Counted from the stretch's first letter, positions 28,819 through 38,466 are shown. The stretch: 64,000 nt of DNA from Lacticaseibacillus porcinae (GCF_003946305.1 NZ_RHNS01000007.1:79376-143375), one strand, 5' to 3'. Notes: a model not told the origin generated them from the letters alone. Numbers and translations: made by a program.

Positions 28819-29302
28819 CTCACAAAAATTTGATGCATATCCCCTGTCTTTAGAAATTTAAATCCGTATCGTCGGAATTCCTAAAGATATTGTTAAGTAT
28901 ACGCCAATTAGAATCACTATTAAAGAACCGCTTTCACCTGTTATGAGTATTTTTGCGTCAAGCAGGTACTCGTTTTGTGATGCAACACAATTGTAAAAAA
29001 AACATCTTGCCATTTGAGTGGTACTGCATGTCAAAAATCGATGGAATGAAATTTGTTCTTCATGACCTGATCATCATATAGCCCTATACACGAGGTGATC
29101 GTGATTACCTCATTGCGAAGTCGATCATTCCGCAAGCAAAACAAATGAACTGCTTATACAGAAAAAAATCTCTATCAACAGACAATCCGCCGATAGAGAT
29201 CAGTAATGCATTTAACGTTGAACAGTAGCACGTTAACTCACTGGCTCACGCAATTCAAATTGAAAGCCTGCAACTAGTGTTTCGGCTAGCTTGATTACCT
29301 AC
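28819..29302 (-). other. Intergenic region upstream of the amidase
   Basis: About 480 bp without a supported gene. It contains the amidase leader: a minus-strand GTATACTT near 28896-28903 is shared with the region before the GH25 gene (26090-26098) and may mark related promoters. The galE terminator is at 29162-29200. The rest is A+T-rich with nothing I can assign. Confidence 0.4.
29162..29200 (-). terminator. Terminator downstream of galE
   Basis: A 9-bp stem ATCTCTATC/GATAGAGAT (29168-29176 with 29192-29200) and a seven-T tract on the minus strand, about 100 bp after the galE stop. Confidence 0.65.
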
Positions 29303-30295
29303 TTATTTATCGCCAAAACCTTCTGAGTGAGTTTGATGCCAGTTCCAAGCCGTGGCAATGACTTGCTCAACATCATCGAACTTCGGCTTCCAGCCTAAAA
29401 TAGTGCGTGCTTTGTCAGATGCAGCGATCAATGTTGATGGATCGCCTGGGCGACGTGGACCGATCTTAGCAGGGATCGGTTGGCCAGTGACTTTGCGCGC
29501 AGCGTTTAAAATCTCTAAGTTAGAAAAGCCAGTCGCAGAGCCCAAGTTAAAGGCGTTTGATTCATGGCCTTCCGATAAATACTTCATCGCGAGGATGTGG
29601 GCGTCAGCAAGATCGACAACATGCACATAGTCGCGGACGTTGGTGCCGTCTTTAGTGGGATAGTCATCGCCGAAGATCTGTAAACCGTCACGCGTACCAG
29701 CGGCTGCTTGTAAAATAATTGGGATCAAGTGTGTTTCTGGATGGTGATCTTCACCAATCGAACCGTCTGGCATGGCACCAGCGACGTTGAAGTAACGCAA
29801 GGCAACAAACTTGATGCCGTAAGCGACGTCTGCCCATTTGATGATTTTTTCCATTACAAGTTTGGATTCACCATAGGGATTCGTTGGCACTTGAGGATCA
29901 TCTTCATGGATCGGCACTTGCTTTGGTTCGCCGTATGTTGCGGCAGTCGAAGAGAATACGATCTTCTTAATGCCGAATTCGTTCATTGCTTCAAGTAAGG
30001 TGATCATGCCAGAAGTGTTGTTGTCGAAGTACTTCAACGGATCTTTCATTGATTCTGGGACGATGGAGAAGGCGGCGAAGTGGATGACACCGTCGATTTT
30101 TTCTTTAGAGAACACTTGGCTCAAGAAATGGTAATCGCGAATATCACCTTGATAAAAGCGGGCTTTGGGATCAACCGCACGTTTGTGACCAGTGATCAAG
30201 TTATCCAATACCACCACGTCTTGGCCAGCTTTGATAAGTTGCGCAACAGTATGAGAACCAATGTATCCGGCGCCACCAAGAACTGCAATTGTCAT
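29303..30295 (-). CDS. galE: UDP-glucose 4-epimerase
   Basis: Interconverts UDP-glucose and UDP-galactose, feeding EPS synthesis and galactose use. The 330-residue extended SDR starts with [13 protein letters not shown]. It has [10 protein letters not shown], the catalytic YGESK (YxxxK) near residue 150, and RYFNVAGA, all standard for GalE. The start at 30295 is chosen for AGAGGT 7 bases upstream; an in-frame ATG at 30331 has no such site. It is a single gene next to the EPS and hydrolase block, divergent from the lipoprotein. Confidence 0.94.
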   Translation of the reverse strand: MTIAVLGGAGYIGSHTVAQLIKAGQDVVVLDNLITGHKRAVDPKARFYQGDIRDYHFLSQVFSKEKIDGVIHFAAFSIVPESMKDPLKYFDNNTSGMITLLEAMNEFGIKKIVFSSTAATYGEPKQVPIHEDDPQVPTNPYGESKLVMEKIIKWADVAYGIKFVALRYFNVAGAMPDGSIGEDHHPETHLIPIILQAAAGTRDGLQIFGDDYPTKDGTNVRDYVHVVDLADAHILAMKYLSEGHESNAFNLGSATGFSNLEILNAARKVTGQPIPAKIGPRRPGDPSTLIAASDKARTILGWKPKFDDVEQVIATAWNWHQTHSEGFGDK

Positions 30296-30434
30296 TATAA
30301 ATACCTCTTTTTCTACAGATACACTTATCATACCCGATTACTTGTTAAACGCTTTGAGAATCCGTTTTCTTATTTAAAACTTCTAAAAGAAAGACACGTA
30401 CCTAGATGCTATACTATTGGTGGAGGTGGGAAAA

Positions 30435-31235
30435 ATGAAAATTTCGCACATTTTAATTACCGGCATCGCTTTACTGACGCTGGCCGGGTGTCAGGCGAAA
30501 CCAGACATTAGCAAACTCAATTCGAATTTAGATGACGCAATATCCGCAAAGCAATACGAAAAAGCTGAAGGGATCAACGATTCAATTCAATCGCTAGCAT
30601 CAACTAAAACATCCACCAAGCGTGCCAAGGTCCTGCACGCAATCGTCTCGGCACAGGATGCACTTGAATCATCCAATTTTTCTCAAGCCATCAAGACCAC
30701 CAAGAATTATGCCAACGGCAGTACCTCTCTTGAAGGCGTGGCTGCAAAACTCCATTCTCGTGCAACCACTCTCAATAAACAAAACAAATCACTCACAACT
30801 CAACTGGACGCGGCAAAATCCTCTGCTCAAACAGGAAATAACACTCAAGCTTTAACCACGCTCAATGAATTACTCGATGCCAAGGCCATCAAGCAACCTG
30901 AACTTCGTAATTTGTACATTAAAGCCTTGAAATTACGGATCTCACTTGAAGACACATCTCACAGCACGGATACCAGTACTGCCACAACAAGCACAACTGA
31001 TCAAGCAAGTCAGGCTTCATCAACCAATGAGACCAGTTCTTCAGCTGCCTCACCTGAAAGTCAACCGATCGCAGGCTCTGACACCATCACAGATGCCGAG
31101 ATTCAACAAGCGCGTGATGATATCAAAGGCCTAGGTGAAGATCCCACTTACTTCAGTAATAACGATATTCGCCGTGCCATTTTAAAGATGCGTGCAGCTG
31201 GTCGCAGTCATCTTACTGCTTCTGATTGGCAGTAA
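30435..31235 (+). CDS. Uncharacterised lipoprotein
   Basis: A 266-residue exported protein with a lipobox LAGC (Cys19), so probably anchored to the outer face of the membrane. The middle (20-180) is helical and may form tetratricopeptide-like helical hairpins. A Ser/Thr/Ala/Gln-rich linker spans about 180-220. The final 45 residues (IQQARDDIKGLGED, then RRAILKMRAAGRS) look like a compact domain. No function assigned. The start at 30435 has GGAGGTGGG upstream; an in-frame earlier start would destroy the signal peptide. Confidence 0.7.
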   Translation: MKISHILITGIALLTLAGCQAKPDISKLNSNLDDAISAKQYEKAEGINDSIQSLASTKTSTKRAKVLHAIVSAQDALESSNFSQAIKTTKNYANGSTSLEGVAAKLHSRATTLNKQNKSLTTQLDAAKSSAQTGNNTQALTTLNELLDAKAIKQPELRNLYIKALKLRISLEDTSHSTDTSTATTSTTDQASQASSTNETSSSAASPESQPIAGSDTITDAEIQQARDDIKGLGEDPTYFSNNDIRRAILKMRAAGRSHLTASDWQ

Positions 31236-31247
31236 TCCCTTTCTAGA

Positions 31248-31280
31248 GTCACAAAGCAAAAATCGCTTTGTGACTTTTTT
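31248..31280 (+). terminator. Terminator after the lipoprotein gene
   Basis: A perfect 10-bp stem GTCACAAAGC/GCTTTGTGAC, a 7-nt loop and six T residues. Confidence 0.85.
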
Positions 31281-31415
31281 GTTTGAAAAAATTAAGGAGC
31301 AGTTTTCTCCCCAGCAAAATACGCCTCCCAACGTTTCCGTTAGCAGGCGCATCGATGAGTGTTATATTAATTACACCAAAATTTTACGCCGAGGTGCTGT
31401 ACGGTGTCAAACCAC

Positions 31416-31446
31416 AAAAAAAGCGCCCACCTTCACAGGCAGACGC
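31416..31446 (-). terminator. Terminator after rny
   Basis: Minus-strand stem GCGTCTGCC/GGTGGGCGC with three wobble pairs, followed by seven T residues. Confidence 0.6.
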
Positions 31447-31453
31447 ATCCCCA

Positions 31454-33025
31454 CTATTTGGCATATTCGACAGTGCGCTTCTCGCGAATGACTGTCACTT
31501 TGATATGCCCTGGGTATTCGAGTTCTTTTTCGATTTGGTTGCGAATGTCACGCGCCAACACGACGGATTGCTCATCTGACAGCTTGTCAGGCTGAACGAT
31601 CACGCGGACTTCGCGACCAGCTTGAATGGCAAAGGAGTGATCGACACCTGGATAGGCGTTAGCGATCGATTCCAGCTTTTCAAGACGGTGCAAGTAGTTC
31701 TCAAGCGATTCACTGCGGGCGCCTGGACGCGCGGCGGAGATCGCATCTGCGGCAGCGACTAACACGGAGATCACACTCGTTGCTGGGACATCCCCGTGGT
31801 GTGAGGCGATCGCGTTGATCACTGTGGCAGGTTCTTTGTACTTGGTAGCAAGCTCGACGCCAATTTCAACGTGCGAGCCGTCGACTTCATGATCCAATGC
31901 TTTGCCGATATCATGCAATAATCCGGCGCGTTTCGCCATAGTGACATCAACGCCTAGCTCGGCAGCCATTACTCCGGCAAGTTTCGCCACTTGAATGGAA
32001 TGGTCGAGCACATTTTGGCCATAAGAAGTCCTGAAGTGTAAGCGGCCCAAGACTTTGATCAAGTCTGGGTGCATGTTGTGGATCCCGATATCAAAAATGG
32101 CTTGTTCCCCAAATTCACGGATGCGATCATCCATTTCTTTGCGGGCTTTGTCCACCATTTCTTCAATGCGAGCCGGATGGATCCGGCCATCTTGGATCAA
32201 CTTTTCCAAAGCCATCCGCGCGATCTCACGACGGATCGGATCAAAACCAGACAACACCACAGCTTCTGGTGTGTCGTCGATGATCAAATCGATCCCTGTG
32301 AGCGTTTCCAACGTGCGAATGTTGCGGCCTTCACGACCGATGATGCGGCCTTTCATGTCATCGTTAGGTAAGTTGACCACGGTAACAGTCGATTCGGCCA
32401 CGACATCCGAAGCCGAACGCTGGATCGCTTGGGCGATCAGCATTTTGGCTTGTTTGTCGGCAGTGTCTTTGGCTTCGGTTTCACTTTCTTTGATCAGCTT
32501 TGCTCGCTCATGGGCAAGTTCAGCTTTGGTATCAGTCAGGATGCGGTCGCGGGCTTGGCTTTTGGTCAATTCCGCAACTTGCTCTAAGGTCTTTTGTTGT
32601 TCGGCAATGATGGCAGCAATACTAGCTTCACGTTCATCTAGTTGTTGCTGCTTGGTATTTAGATTGGCATCACGATCAGACAGGCTTTGTTCTTTGCGAT
32701 CCAGCGTGTCGTCGCGATGATCCAGTGTCGCTTCTCGAGTAACGTTACGGTTCTCCGCTTTTTGGACTTCATTGCGGCGATCTTGTAACTCTTGTTCCAC
32801 TTGACTGCGGTACTCGTGGGCTTGATCTTTGGCTTCGATCAAGGTCTCTTTTTTAAGCGTGTTGGCTTCTTTTTTAGCGGCCTCAATTATCCCAGTGGCG
32901 CTGTCATGCGCTTGATCTAAGCTTTGTTGGTGCTTGCGATTTTGGATAATGTTCCCAATCCAAACCCCGATCGCTAAGGCGATGATCGCGACGAGGATAA
33001 TTGCGGCCCATGTTCCTGAGCTCAT
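31454..33025 (-). CDS. rny: Ribonuclease Y
   Basis: Membrane-bound endoribonuclease that starts decay of many mRNAs. The 523-residue length is usual. An N-terminal membrane helix (about 5-25) is followed by a long charged coiled coil (30-205), a KH domain with IGREGRNIR near 225-235, and an HD domain with [12 protein letters not shown] near 363-374. GGAGGTG precedes the ATG, and the gene has its own promoter at 33109-33137. It normally follows recA, which is missing here. Confidence 0.96.
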   Translation of the reverse strand: MSSGTWAAIILVAIIALAIGVWIGNIIQNRKHQQSLDQAHDSATGIIEAAKKEANTLKKETLIEAKDQAHEYRSQVEQELQDRRNEVQKAENRNVTREATLDHRDDTLDRKEQSLSDRDANLNTKQQQLDEREASIAAIIAEQQKTLEQVAELTKSQARDRILTDTKAELAHERAKLIKESETEAKDTADKQAKMLIAQAIQRSASDVVAESTVTVVNLPNDDMKGRIIGREGRNIRTLETLTGIDLIIDDTPEAVVLSGFDPIRREIARMALEKLIQDGRIHPARIEEMVDKARKEMDDRIREFGEQAIFDIGIHNMHPDLIKVLGRLHFRTSYGQNVLDHSIQVAKLAGVMAAELGVDVTMAKRAGLLHDIGKALDHEVDGSHVEIGVELATKYKEPATVINAIASHHGDVPATSVISVLVAAADAISAARPGARSESLENYLHRLEKLESIANAYPGVDHSFAIQAGREVRVIVQPDKLSDEQSVVLARDIRNQIEKELEYPGHIKVTVIREKRTVEYAK

Positions 33026-33108
33026 CTGTTCACCTCCGCATCATCATAGCGATGGTTCTTATAGAACGTTCACTGATGCTATTTTATAGAATTAGTTAAT
33101 ACTATTCG

Positions 33109-33137
33109 ATTGTAGCGAACCCACGCCTGCAAGTCAA
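33109..33137 (-). promoter_or_regulatory. Promoter of rny
   Basis: Minus-strand TTGACT (33132-33137) and TACAAT (33109-33114) separated by 17 bp, about 85 bp upstream of the start codon. Confidence 0.7.
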
Positions 33138-33171
33138 TCGAAGCTTCCTTGCTGTCTGGGGTAACGCTTGC

Positions 33172-33200
33172 AAAAAATGGACAGCTGGCGGCTGTCCATT
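33172..33200 (-). terminator. Terminator after the small membrane-peptide frame
   Basis: A perfect 10-bp stem (AATGGACAGC with GCTGTCCATT), a 5-nt loop and a T6 tract on the minus strand. Confidence 0.8.
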
Positions 33201-33210
33201 GGGAAAAAGT

Positions 33211-33342
33211 TTATTTTCTTAAAGCACGATCAAACGACAAGAGGACCATTAGTCGCATGACTAACGCCTGCACCACAATGCCACCCGCAACATTGACGAT
33301 GGCAACGCTTAACAACAACCACCAAGTTTTGCATTTTTGAAT
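33211..33342 (-). CDS. Candidate small hydrophobic membrane peptide (43 residues)
   Basis: An unannotated-type small frame between two terminators. From a possible ATT start (33342) with GAGGGGAG 6 bases upstream, it encodes QKCKTWW, then a hydrophobic stretch (LLLSVAIVNVAGGIVV and following to about residue 34), and a basic tail SFDRALRK. This is a single-span membrane peptide pattern like type I toxins or small regulatory membrane proteins, but I recognise no family. ATT is a rare start, so the true start could differ or the unit could be non-coding. The alternative ATG at 33336 gives a cysteine-rich non-hydrophobic frame with poor spacing. Confidence 0.35.
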   Translation of the reverse strand: MQKCKTWWLLLSVAIVNVAGGIVVQALVMRLMVLLSFDRALRK

Positions 33343-33368
33343 AGTGATCTCCCCTCACTATATATACG

Positions 33369-33396
33369 CAAAAAAACCGAGAATCATCTTCTCGGT
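33369..33396 (-). terminator. Terminator after cinA
   Basis: A perfect 8-bp stem ACCGAGAA/TTCTCGGT followed by seven T residues on the minus strand. Confidence 0.8.
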
Positions 33397-33412
33397 CGAT
33401 AAAAATTTTCAG

Positions 33413-34654
33413 TTAGGCGTTCAACGCTTGATAAATCGTGAATAATCCCGCTTTGACGGCGCGTCCGCGGACATCAGCGCGTGCTCCTGGAAAATGATAC
33501 AAGGTCGCAGTCGTCGCCTTCCCTGGTTGCGCTAAGCCGATCCACACTGTCCCTGCTTCTTGTCCTTCTGAAGGTCCAGGGCCAGCGACGCCAGTAAAGG
33601 AAATCGCGATGTCAGCGTCAGCTTTTGCTAACGCACCATCAGCCATCGCAATTGCAGTTGGTTCGCTGACAGCACCATCGGCATTGATTGTCGCTTCATC
33701 TAAGCCTAAGAACAGTGCTTTGGTGTAATTGCTGTAAGTGACGAACCCACCTTTGAACCATTCGGATACGCCGGCAACATCACCAAGTGCTGATTGAAAC
33801 GCCCCAGCAGTCAACGATTCTGCGGCAGTCAAGGTTAAGTGATGATCTGCCAACGCCTTCACTGCGACTTTTGCTAAGGAGTTATCATCGCCGAAGCCGT
33901 AGAAATATTGCCCGACGCGATCTAGCACCGCTTTTTGCATTGGGGCGATCAATGCTTGGGCGGCGGCTTCACTGTCAGCTTTTGCCGTGATGCGCAAGGT
34001 CACTTCCCAATCTTTAATGTAAGGCGCAATCGTCGGGTTAGTTTGCTGCTCGATCAAATCTTGCAACTCCGTAACTAACGCTGATTCACCGATGCCAAAG
34101 AAGCGCAAGACTTTACTTTGCAAAACGCTATTGCCGCCGAGCACCTTCAACAAATAAGGCACCAGTTGGTCGAGCACCATCGGCTTGAATTCTTTAGGTG
34201 GACCAGGCAGTAAAATGTAGCGATGTGCCGGTGCTTCATACACGGCGCCGACTGCTAAGCCGACGTGATTGGCCAACACATGAGACCCTTCAGGATATTG
34301 TGCCTGCACCCAGTTGTTTGGCGTCATCGTGTGATGTTGTTGTTCCGCGTAATGCGCTAATTTATCATGGGCGGGTTGATCAGTTGCAAGGTCGACGCCT
34401 AAATGCTTTGCGAGTACTTGTTTTGATAAATCGTCTTTTGTTGGGCCAAGGCCGCCGAGTAACACAACGACATCAGCACGAGAGTCAGCAAGCTGCAACG
34501 CTTGTTCCATACGTTCAGGATTGTCGCCGACGACTTGTTGATTCAAGCTATCGATGCCAAGATCTGCGAATTGCTTGGCTAAGAAGCTGGCGTTGGAGTT
34601 AACGATTTGACCGAGGAGAATTTCTGTTCCGACGGCAATGATTTCTGCTTGCAT
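33413..34654 (-). CDS. cinA: Competence/damage-inducible protein CinA
   Basis: A 413-residue protein with the N-terminal MoCF-like domain (AEIIAVGTEILLGQIVN, then GGLGPTKDD near 67-75) and the C-terminal nicotinamide-nucleotide amidase domain (AESLTAG near residue 279 and GVAGPGPSEG near 355). CinA recycles pyridine nucleotides and in streptococci is co-transcribed with recA. Here a terminator follows directly and recA is absent. AGGTGG lies upstream of the ATG. Confidence 0.94.
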   Translation of the reverse strand: MQAEIIAVGTEILLGQIVNSNASFLAKQFADLGIDSLNQQVVGDNPERMEQALQLADSRADVVVLLGGLGPTKDDLSKQVLAKHLGVDLATDQPAHDKLAHYAEQQHHTMTPNNWVQAQYPEGSHVLANHVGLAVGAVYEAPAHRYILLPGPPKEFKPMVLDQLVPYLLKVLGGNSVLQSKVLRFFGIGESALVTELQDLIEQQTNPTIAPYIKDWEVTLRITAKADSEAAAQALIAPMQKAVLDRVGQYFYGFGDDNSLAKVAVKALADHHLTLTAAESLTAGAFQSALGDVAGVSEWFKGGFVTYSNYTKALFLGLDEATINADGAVSEPTAIAMADGALAKADADIAISFTGVAGPGPSEGQEAGTVWIGLAQPGKATTATLYHFPGARADVRGRAVKAGLFTIYQALNA

Positions 34655-34699
34655 GAAGGGACCACCTTTTTTGAGTATTTTTTTAAATTGAGCAGCGTC

Positions 34700-34813
34700 G
34701 TGGTTTGCGCAACAACGCAGACACAGATAGCTACGCTTGAGACGTCACGCCAAGCCCAGGCGCAACGCCTCAAGCTAGGCTACCTGGTCTGCTAAAAGCG
34801 TTGCGCAAACCAC
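34700..34813. repeat. Inverted-repeat element with 14-bp perfect ends
   Basis: GTGGTTTGCGCAAC (34700-34713) is repeated inverted at 34800-34813. Inside are further matching arms: GCAGAC/GTCTGC (34717-34722 with 34787-34792) and GCTTGAG/CTCAAGC (34735-34741 with 34769-34775). The whole 114 bp can fold into one long hairpin between pgsA and cinA. It may be a MITE-like or regulatory repeat. Confidence 0.65.
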
Positions 34814-34821
34814 TGGGGACC

Positions 34822-34857
34822 AAAAAACGCAGCGCACCACTCGGGCGACGCTGCGTT
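34822..34857 (-). terminator. Terminator after pgsA
   Basis: A perfect 9-bp stem AACGCAGCG/CGCTGCGTT, a 14-nt loop and a T6 tract on the minus strand. Confidence 0.8.
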
Positions 34858-34863
34858 GATTGG

Positions 34864-35433
34864 TTAGAAGGAGTCTGAGAAGACGCCTCGGTTTTTGTAG
34901 AAATATTCCGTTCCAGAGTAAATGGTGAAGAATACCGCCAAGTAGAACAAGATCAAGTCGATGCGCAAGCTTAAGCCGAAGTTATTGAACATCAAGAAAA
35001 TGATCGCAAACATTTGGGCGTTGGTTTTAATTTTACCTGGCCAAGCCGCTGCCATCACTTCGCCGCTGCCGGCGAGCAACAACCGCAAACCAGTGACCGC
35101 AAGTTCGCGCCACAAAATGATCGCCACACCCCAAGCAGGCACGGAGCCGCGCACTGCTAAGAAAATGAACGCCGTCATCACCAACAATTTATCCGCCAGC
35201 GGATCAGCGAACTTCCCGAAGTTCGTGACCAAGTGGTTGCGCCGCGCGATTTGCCCATCAGCAAAGTCCGTCAAGCACGCCACGATGAAAATGATCACCC
35301 CAACAAACCAACTGGTCGCCACTGGCTCGCCGAACACAGAAACTGTGCCAGCAGGCCAGTTGAAGACTAACAATAACGTGAAGATCGGGATCAAAATGAT
35401 CCGCATCAACGTTAATTTATTTGGTAAATTCAC
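34864..35433 (-). CDS. pgsA: CDP-diacylglycerol-glycerol-3-phosphate 3-phosphatidyltransferase
   Basis: Makes phosphatidylglycerol phosphate in the membrane. The 189-residue protein has four to five hydrophobic segments and the CDP-alcohol phosphatidyltransferase motif (DFADGQIARRN, then FGKFADPLADK) near residues 60-85. The start is GTG. It lies 2 bp downstream of the RodZ-like gene, the usual arrangement in this block, and is closed by a terminator. Confidence 0.94.
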   Translation of the reverse strand: MNLPNKLTLMRIILIPIFTLLLVFNWPAGTVSVFGEPVATSWFVGVIIFIVACLTDFADGQIARRNHLVTNFGKFADPLADKLLVMTAFIFLAVRGSVPAWGVAIILWRELAVTGLRLLLAGSGEVMAAAWPGKIKTNAQMFAIIFLMFNNFGLSLRIDLILFYLAVFFTIYSGTEYFYKNRGVFSDSF

Positions 35434-35435
35434 CC

Positions 35436-36356
35436 TTAATTACCCGCACTTTCCGTTGTAAAGTTAATGGTTCGAACAAAACTTGTCCCATTGGAGATAT
35501 CCACGTTGGTCTTGTTCAACTTAATGGTGGTCGTGGTGGCATTCCCAGACTTCACAGCAAAACTCGTGGTCCCTGCTGGCAAATCAACGGTGTGTTCTGC
35601 CCCTGCAGACAAGGTCCCTTGCCATGAAGCTGTGCCATTGATCAACACTTCGACCCAAGCGGCAGACTTAGAAGCACCAACCGTGATAGTGTTGGCAGTC
35701 GTTGGCCAGTTCTTCACTGTGACTGCTTGTGCAGAATTTGCTTCTGCCGCCACAGCAACACTTAACTTATCAGAAGCTTTAGAAGAACTGGACTTCTTAG
35801 CTTTCTTAGAGCTTGACGTCGACTTATCTGAAGAAGACTTTTCAGAAGCACTTGACGACTTGCTGGAAGACTTTTTCACTGAGCTAGATTTCTTTTTGCT
35901 AGATACCGTCACCGAACTTGCAGTATCTGGGATCGCTTGTTTGTTAGATTGTGACGACTTGAAAGTCACCACATACGCCACGCCGATGATCAATACCGCG
36001 ATGACGGCAATGACGATTTGCGGCAAATAGCGACGGAGTTTGTTGACTGGTTTATCAGCGACAGCCCGCGTTTTGCGTGACTGACTTTCCACTGATTGCT
36101 CCACATATTCTTGCGGCTGTGTGTCTGGAATGTCTTGTTGAAATTGTGTCAACAAGGCATCAGAGTCGATGCCCACTGTATCGGCATATTGTTTGATAAA
36201 CGCACGCACATAAAAGTCACCTGGCAGCGCATCGAAATTGCCTTCTTCGATGGCGATCAAGTAACGTTTTTGAATCTTGGTGATCTGTTGCAGATCATCC
36301 AAGGTATAGCCCTTTTCAATCCGGGCCGTGCGCAGTTTTTGCCCAATTTCATCCAT
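35436..36356 (-). CDS. RodZ-like cell-shape protein (YmfM type)
   Basis: A 306-residue protein. The N-terminal helix-turn-helix domain (residues 1-75, with ARIEKGYTLDDLQQITKIQ) is followed by one membrane helix near 110-130. A long Ser/Lys linker runs from about 140 to 195, and an extracellular DUF4115-like beta domain forms the C-terminus. RodZ links MreB to the wall elongation machinery in other bacteria; its role here is by analogy. It sits between ymfI and pgsA as in many Firmicutes. Confidence 0.85.
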   Translation of the reverse strand: MDEIGQKLRTARIEKGYTLDDLQQITKIQKRYLIAIEEGNFDALPGDFYVRAFIKQYADTVGIDSDALLTQFQQDIPDTQPQEYVEQSVESQSRKTRAVADKPVNKLRRYLPQIVIAVIAVLIIGVAYVVTFKSSQSNKQAIPDTASSVTVSSKKKSSSVKKSSSKSSSASEKSSSDKSTSSSKKAKKSSSSKASDKLSVAVAAEANSAQAVTVKNWPTTANTITVGASKSAAWVEVLINGTASWQGTLSAGAEHTVDLPAGTTSFAVKSGNATTTTIKLNKTNVDISNGTSFVRTINFTTESAGN

Positions 36357-36446
36357 TTGTTTTCTTCACCCGCTAAGTATTTAATGTCTATTTTCAGTAT
36401 ACCATGAATCGACATAGGCATGAATTAAGAAATTGTTGAGATACAC

Positions 36447-37166
36447 TTACTGTAACCAACCACCAGTCACATAAAGCGTCTGGCCAGTGAGATATGCGGC
36501 TTCAGGTTTCAGCAAAGTCGCCACATAAAAGCTGATATCTTGCGGTTTGGCCAGGCGTGCTGCCGGAATTTCTTCTTTCACTGCCGCCAAAGTTTCTGGA
36601 TCAAACATATGATTCATCTTGGTATCCACAGCACCAGGCGCCACCACATTCACAGTCATTCCTAAACTGGCGACTTCTTGGGCATAGGCCTTGACAAAAG
36701 CAGACTGTCCGCCTTTCACCGTTGAGTAAGCCACTTCCATAGCAGAACCTGCACCGCCGTACACCGATCCAATGAAAATGATCCGCCCGTGACCGCTTTG
36801 TGCCAATTTTTTTTCAACTTTGGTGAGGATGGCCATCGGGGTCAACAGATGCACCCGCATCAACGCGGTGAGTTCTTCAACAGTCGTGTCTTTAAACAAG
36901 TGATAATAAGTCTGCCCTGCCGCAAACACCACCGCGTCTAGGGAAAATAGTTGCCCCACCAAGTCATCGAGGTGTTCAGGATCAGTCAAGTCATAAGCGA
37001 TCGGAATGAAATCTTGCTTGGGATATTGCTTCACCAAGCGGTCGATCAAGTCATCGACAGGATGCGCATGATAATGCAAGTACAAGGAGTAGCCTTCGCT
37101 GGCAAGTTTCTCTGCGATCGCCGTGCCGATATCACCAGAGGCGCCAATGATCAACACTGATGCCAT
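36447..37166 (-). CDS. SDR-family oxidoreductase (YmfI)
   Basis: Short-chain dehydrogenase of 239 residues, FabG-like: LIIGASGDIG at the N-terminus, GSVYGGAGSAMEVAYSTVKG containing the catalytic Ser and YxxxK (YSTVK), and a C-terminal LTGQTLYVTGGW. The substrate is unknown. The start at 37166 follows GAGGAGG; the in-frame ATG further upstream lies before that site. It is two bases downstream of the ymfH stop, in the conserved ymfF-ymfH-ymfI order. Confidence 0.85.
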   Translation of the reverse strand: MASVLIIGASGDIGTAIAEKLASEGYSLYLHYHAHPVDDLIDRLVKQYPKQDFIPIAYDLTDPEHLDDLVGQLFSLDAVVFAAGQTYYHLFKDTTVEELTALMRVHLLTPMAILTKVEKKLAQSGHGRIIFIGSVYGGAGSAMEVAYSTVKGGQSAFVKAYAQEVASLGMTVNVVAPGAVDTKMNHMFDPETLAAVKEEIPAARLAKPQDISFYVATLLKPEAAYLTGQTLYVTGGWLQ

Positions 37167-37167
37167 G

Positions 37168-38466
37168 TTATGCCTCCTCACTTGGATAGATCACCAAACT
37201 GGCGACAGCGTCAGGATCAAATAATTGCCGCGCCGCTTGCAACACATCATCAAATTCGACAGCTTGCAACAACCGTTGGTAATCAAACAAGTTCACCTGA
37301 CCAAAGCTTTGACTACTGATGCCATTGGCAATGCTCGACATCGAATTCAACGACATCGCATACTTCCCTAACGCTGCATGCTTCAACCGTTCAAACCGTT
37401 CAACGGTGAGTTCTGGTTGATCAACACCGCGAGCAATCACTTGTTGCAACGCGTCGATCAACGCCGTGGGATCATCAGCATCCCCACCAAGTGTGGCAAA
37501 ATTAAAGGTCCGTTGGGCTTCAAAGCCGTAATCAAACGAATCATCAACGAGACCGGCATCATACCACTTTTGATAAAGCGGAGATGAATCCCCAAATAAG
37601 GCTTCTAACAATAACCGGGTAGCAATTTGTTGCTTTAAGCCAGCTTCGTCATCGACGATTTTCGTTTGGCCTTTGATCCCGACCATCACTTTTGGCCGCA
37701 CCACTGGTAACGCCAATTCACGATGGGCGATCACGGATGTTTTATCAAGATCCCAATCCACACCACGAACGATCGGCTGCGGTGCTGGGAAAGCTTTCGC
37801 GGCTTGATTGGCAGCAACTAAAGCGATCACATGCTCAGGGTCAACTGGTCCGACCACGGTTAACGTCATGTTGCTAGGGTGATAGAACCGCGCATGTGCT
37901 TGATATAACATCTCCGGCGTGATCGTCGCAATCGAATCAATGGTCCCAGTCACATCAACAGATGCTGGGTGATCAGGATAAAGTGACCCCAACAACCCTA
38001 GATACAGGCGCCAACCAGGATCATCTTGATACATTTGAATTTCTTGGCCGATGATCCCTTTTTCTTTGTTGACGGTTTTGTCAGTGAAATAAGGATCTTG
38101 AACAAAATCTAATAACGTGTTGAGATTTTGATCTACAGCGCGACTGGCAGAGAATAAATACGCCGTCCGCGTCGTCGATGTGTACGCATTGGCGTTGGCA
38201 CCAGTTTCTCCAAACAAGTCAAAAGCGTCATGATCGGCTTTTTCAAACATTTTGTGTTCGAGAAAATGCGCGATCCCTGCAGGCTGTTGCACCAGTTCAG
38301 TTTCACCTAATGGCACAAAGCTGGTGTCAATGGCCCCATAGTTAGTGGTGAACAGTGCATAAGTTTCATGAAAATCAGGTTTGGCAACCACCAACACCCG
38401 CAAACCATTGGGTAACGTCTGCGTGTACAGTGCTTCGCCTAAAGCTGGATAATTGTGTTTTTCCAT
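37168..38466 (-). CDS. M16-family zinc peptidase (YmfH)
   Basis: A 432-residue M16 (pitrilysin-like) protein with the inverted zinc motif HFLEHKMF (HxxEH) near residues 66-70, so catalytically competent. The partner YmfF lacks it, matching the active/inactive pairing common in M16B enzymes. Substrate unknown; related pairs process peptides. It overlaps ymfF by one base and is preceded by GAGGTGAG. Confidence 0.88.
   Translation of the reverse strand: MEKHNYPALGEALYTQTLPNGLRVLVVAKPDFHETYALFTTNYGAIDTSFVPLGETELVQQPAGIAHFLEHKMFEKADHDAFDLFGETGANANAYTSTTRTAYLFSASRAVDQNLNTLLDFVQDPYFTDKTVNKEKGIIGQEIQMYQDDPGWRLYLGLLGSLYPDHPASVDVTGTIDSIATITPEMLYQAHARFYHPSNMTLTVVGPVDPEHVIALVAANQAAKAFPAPQPIVRGVDWDLDKTSVIAHRELALPVVRPKVMVGIKGQTKIVDDEAGLKQQIATRLLLEALFGDSSPLYQKWYDAGLVDDSFDYGFEAQRTFNFATLGGDADDPTALIDALQQVIARGVDQPELTVERFERLKHAALGKYAMSLNSMSSIANGISSQSFGQVNLFDYQRLLQAVEFDDVLQAARQLFDPDAVASLVIYPSEEA

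Noticed and set aside
33149..33340. 63-residue + strand frame between rny and cinA
   Set aside because: It runs through two minus-strand terminators and has no ribosome binding site. The opposite strand has a better-supported hydrophobic frame.
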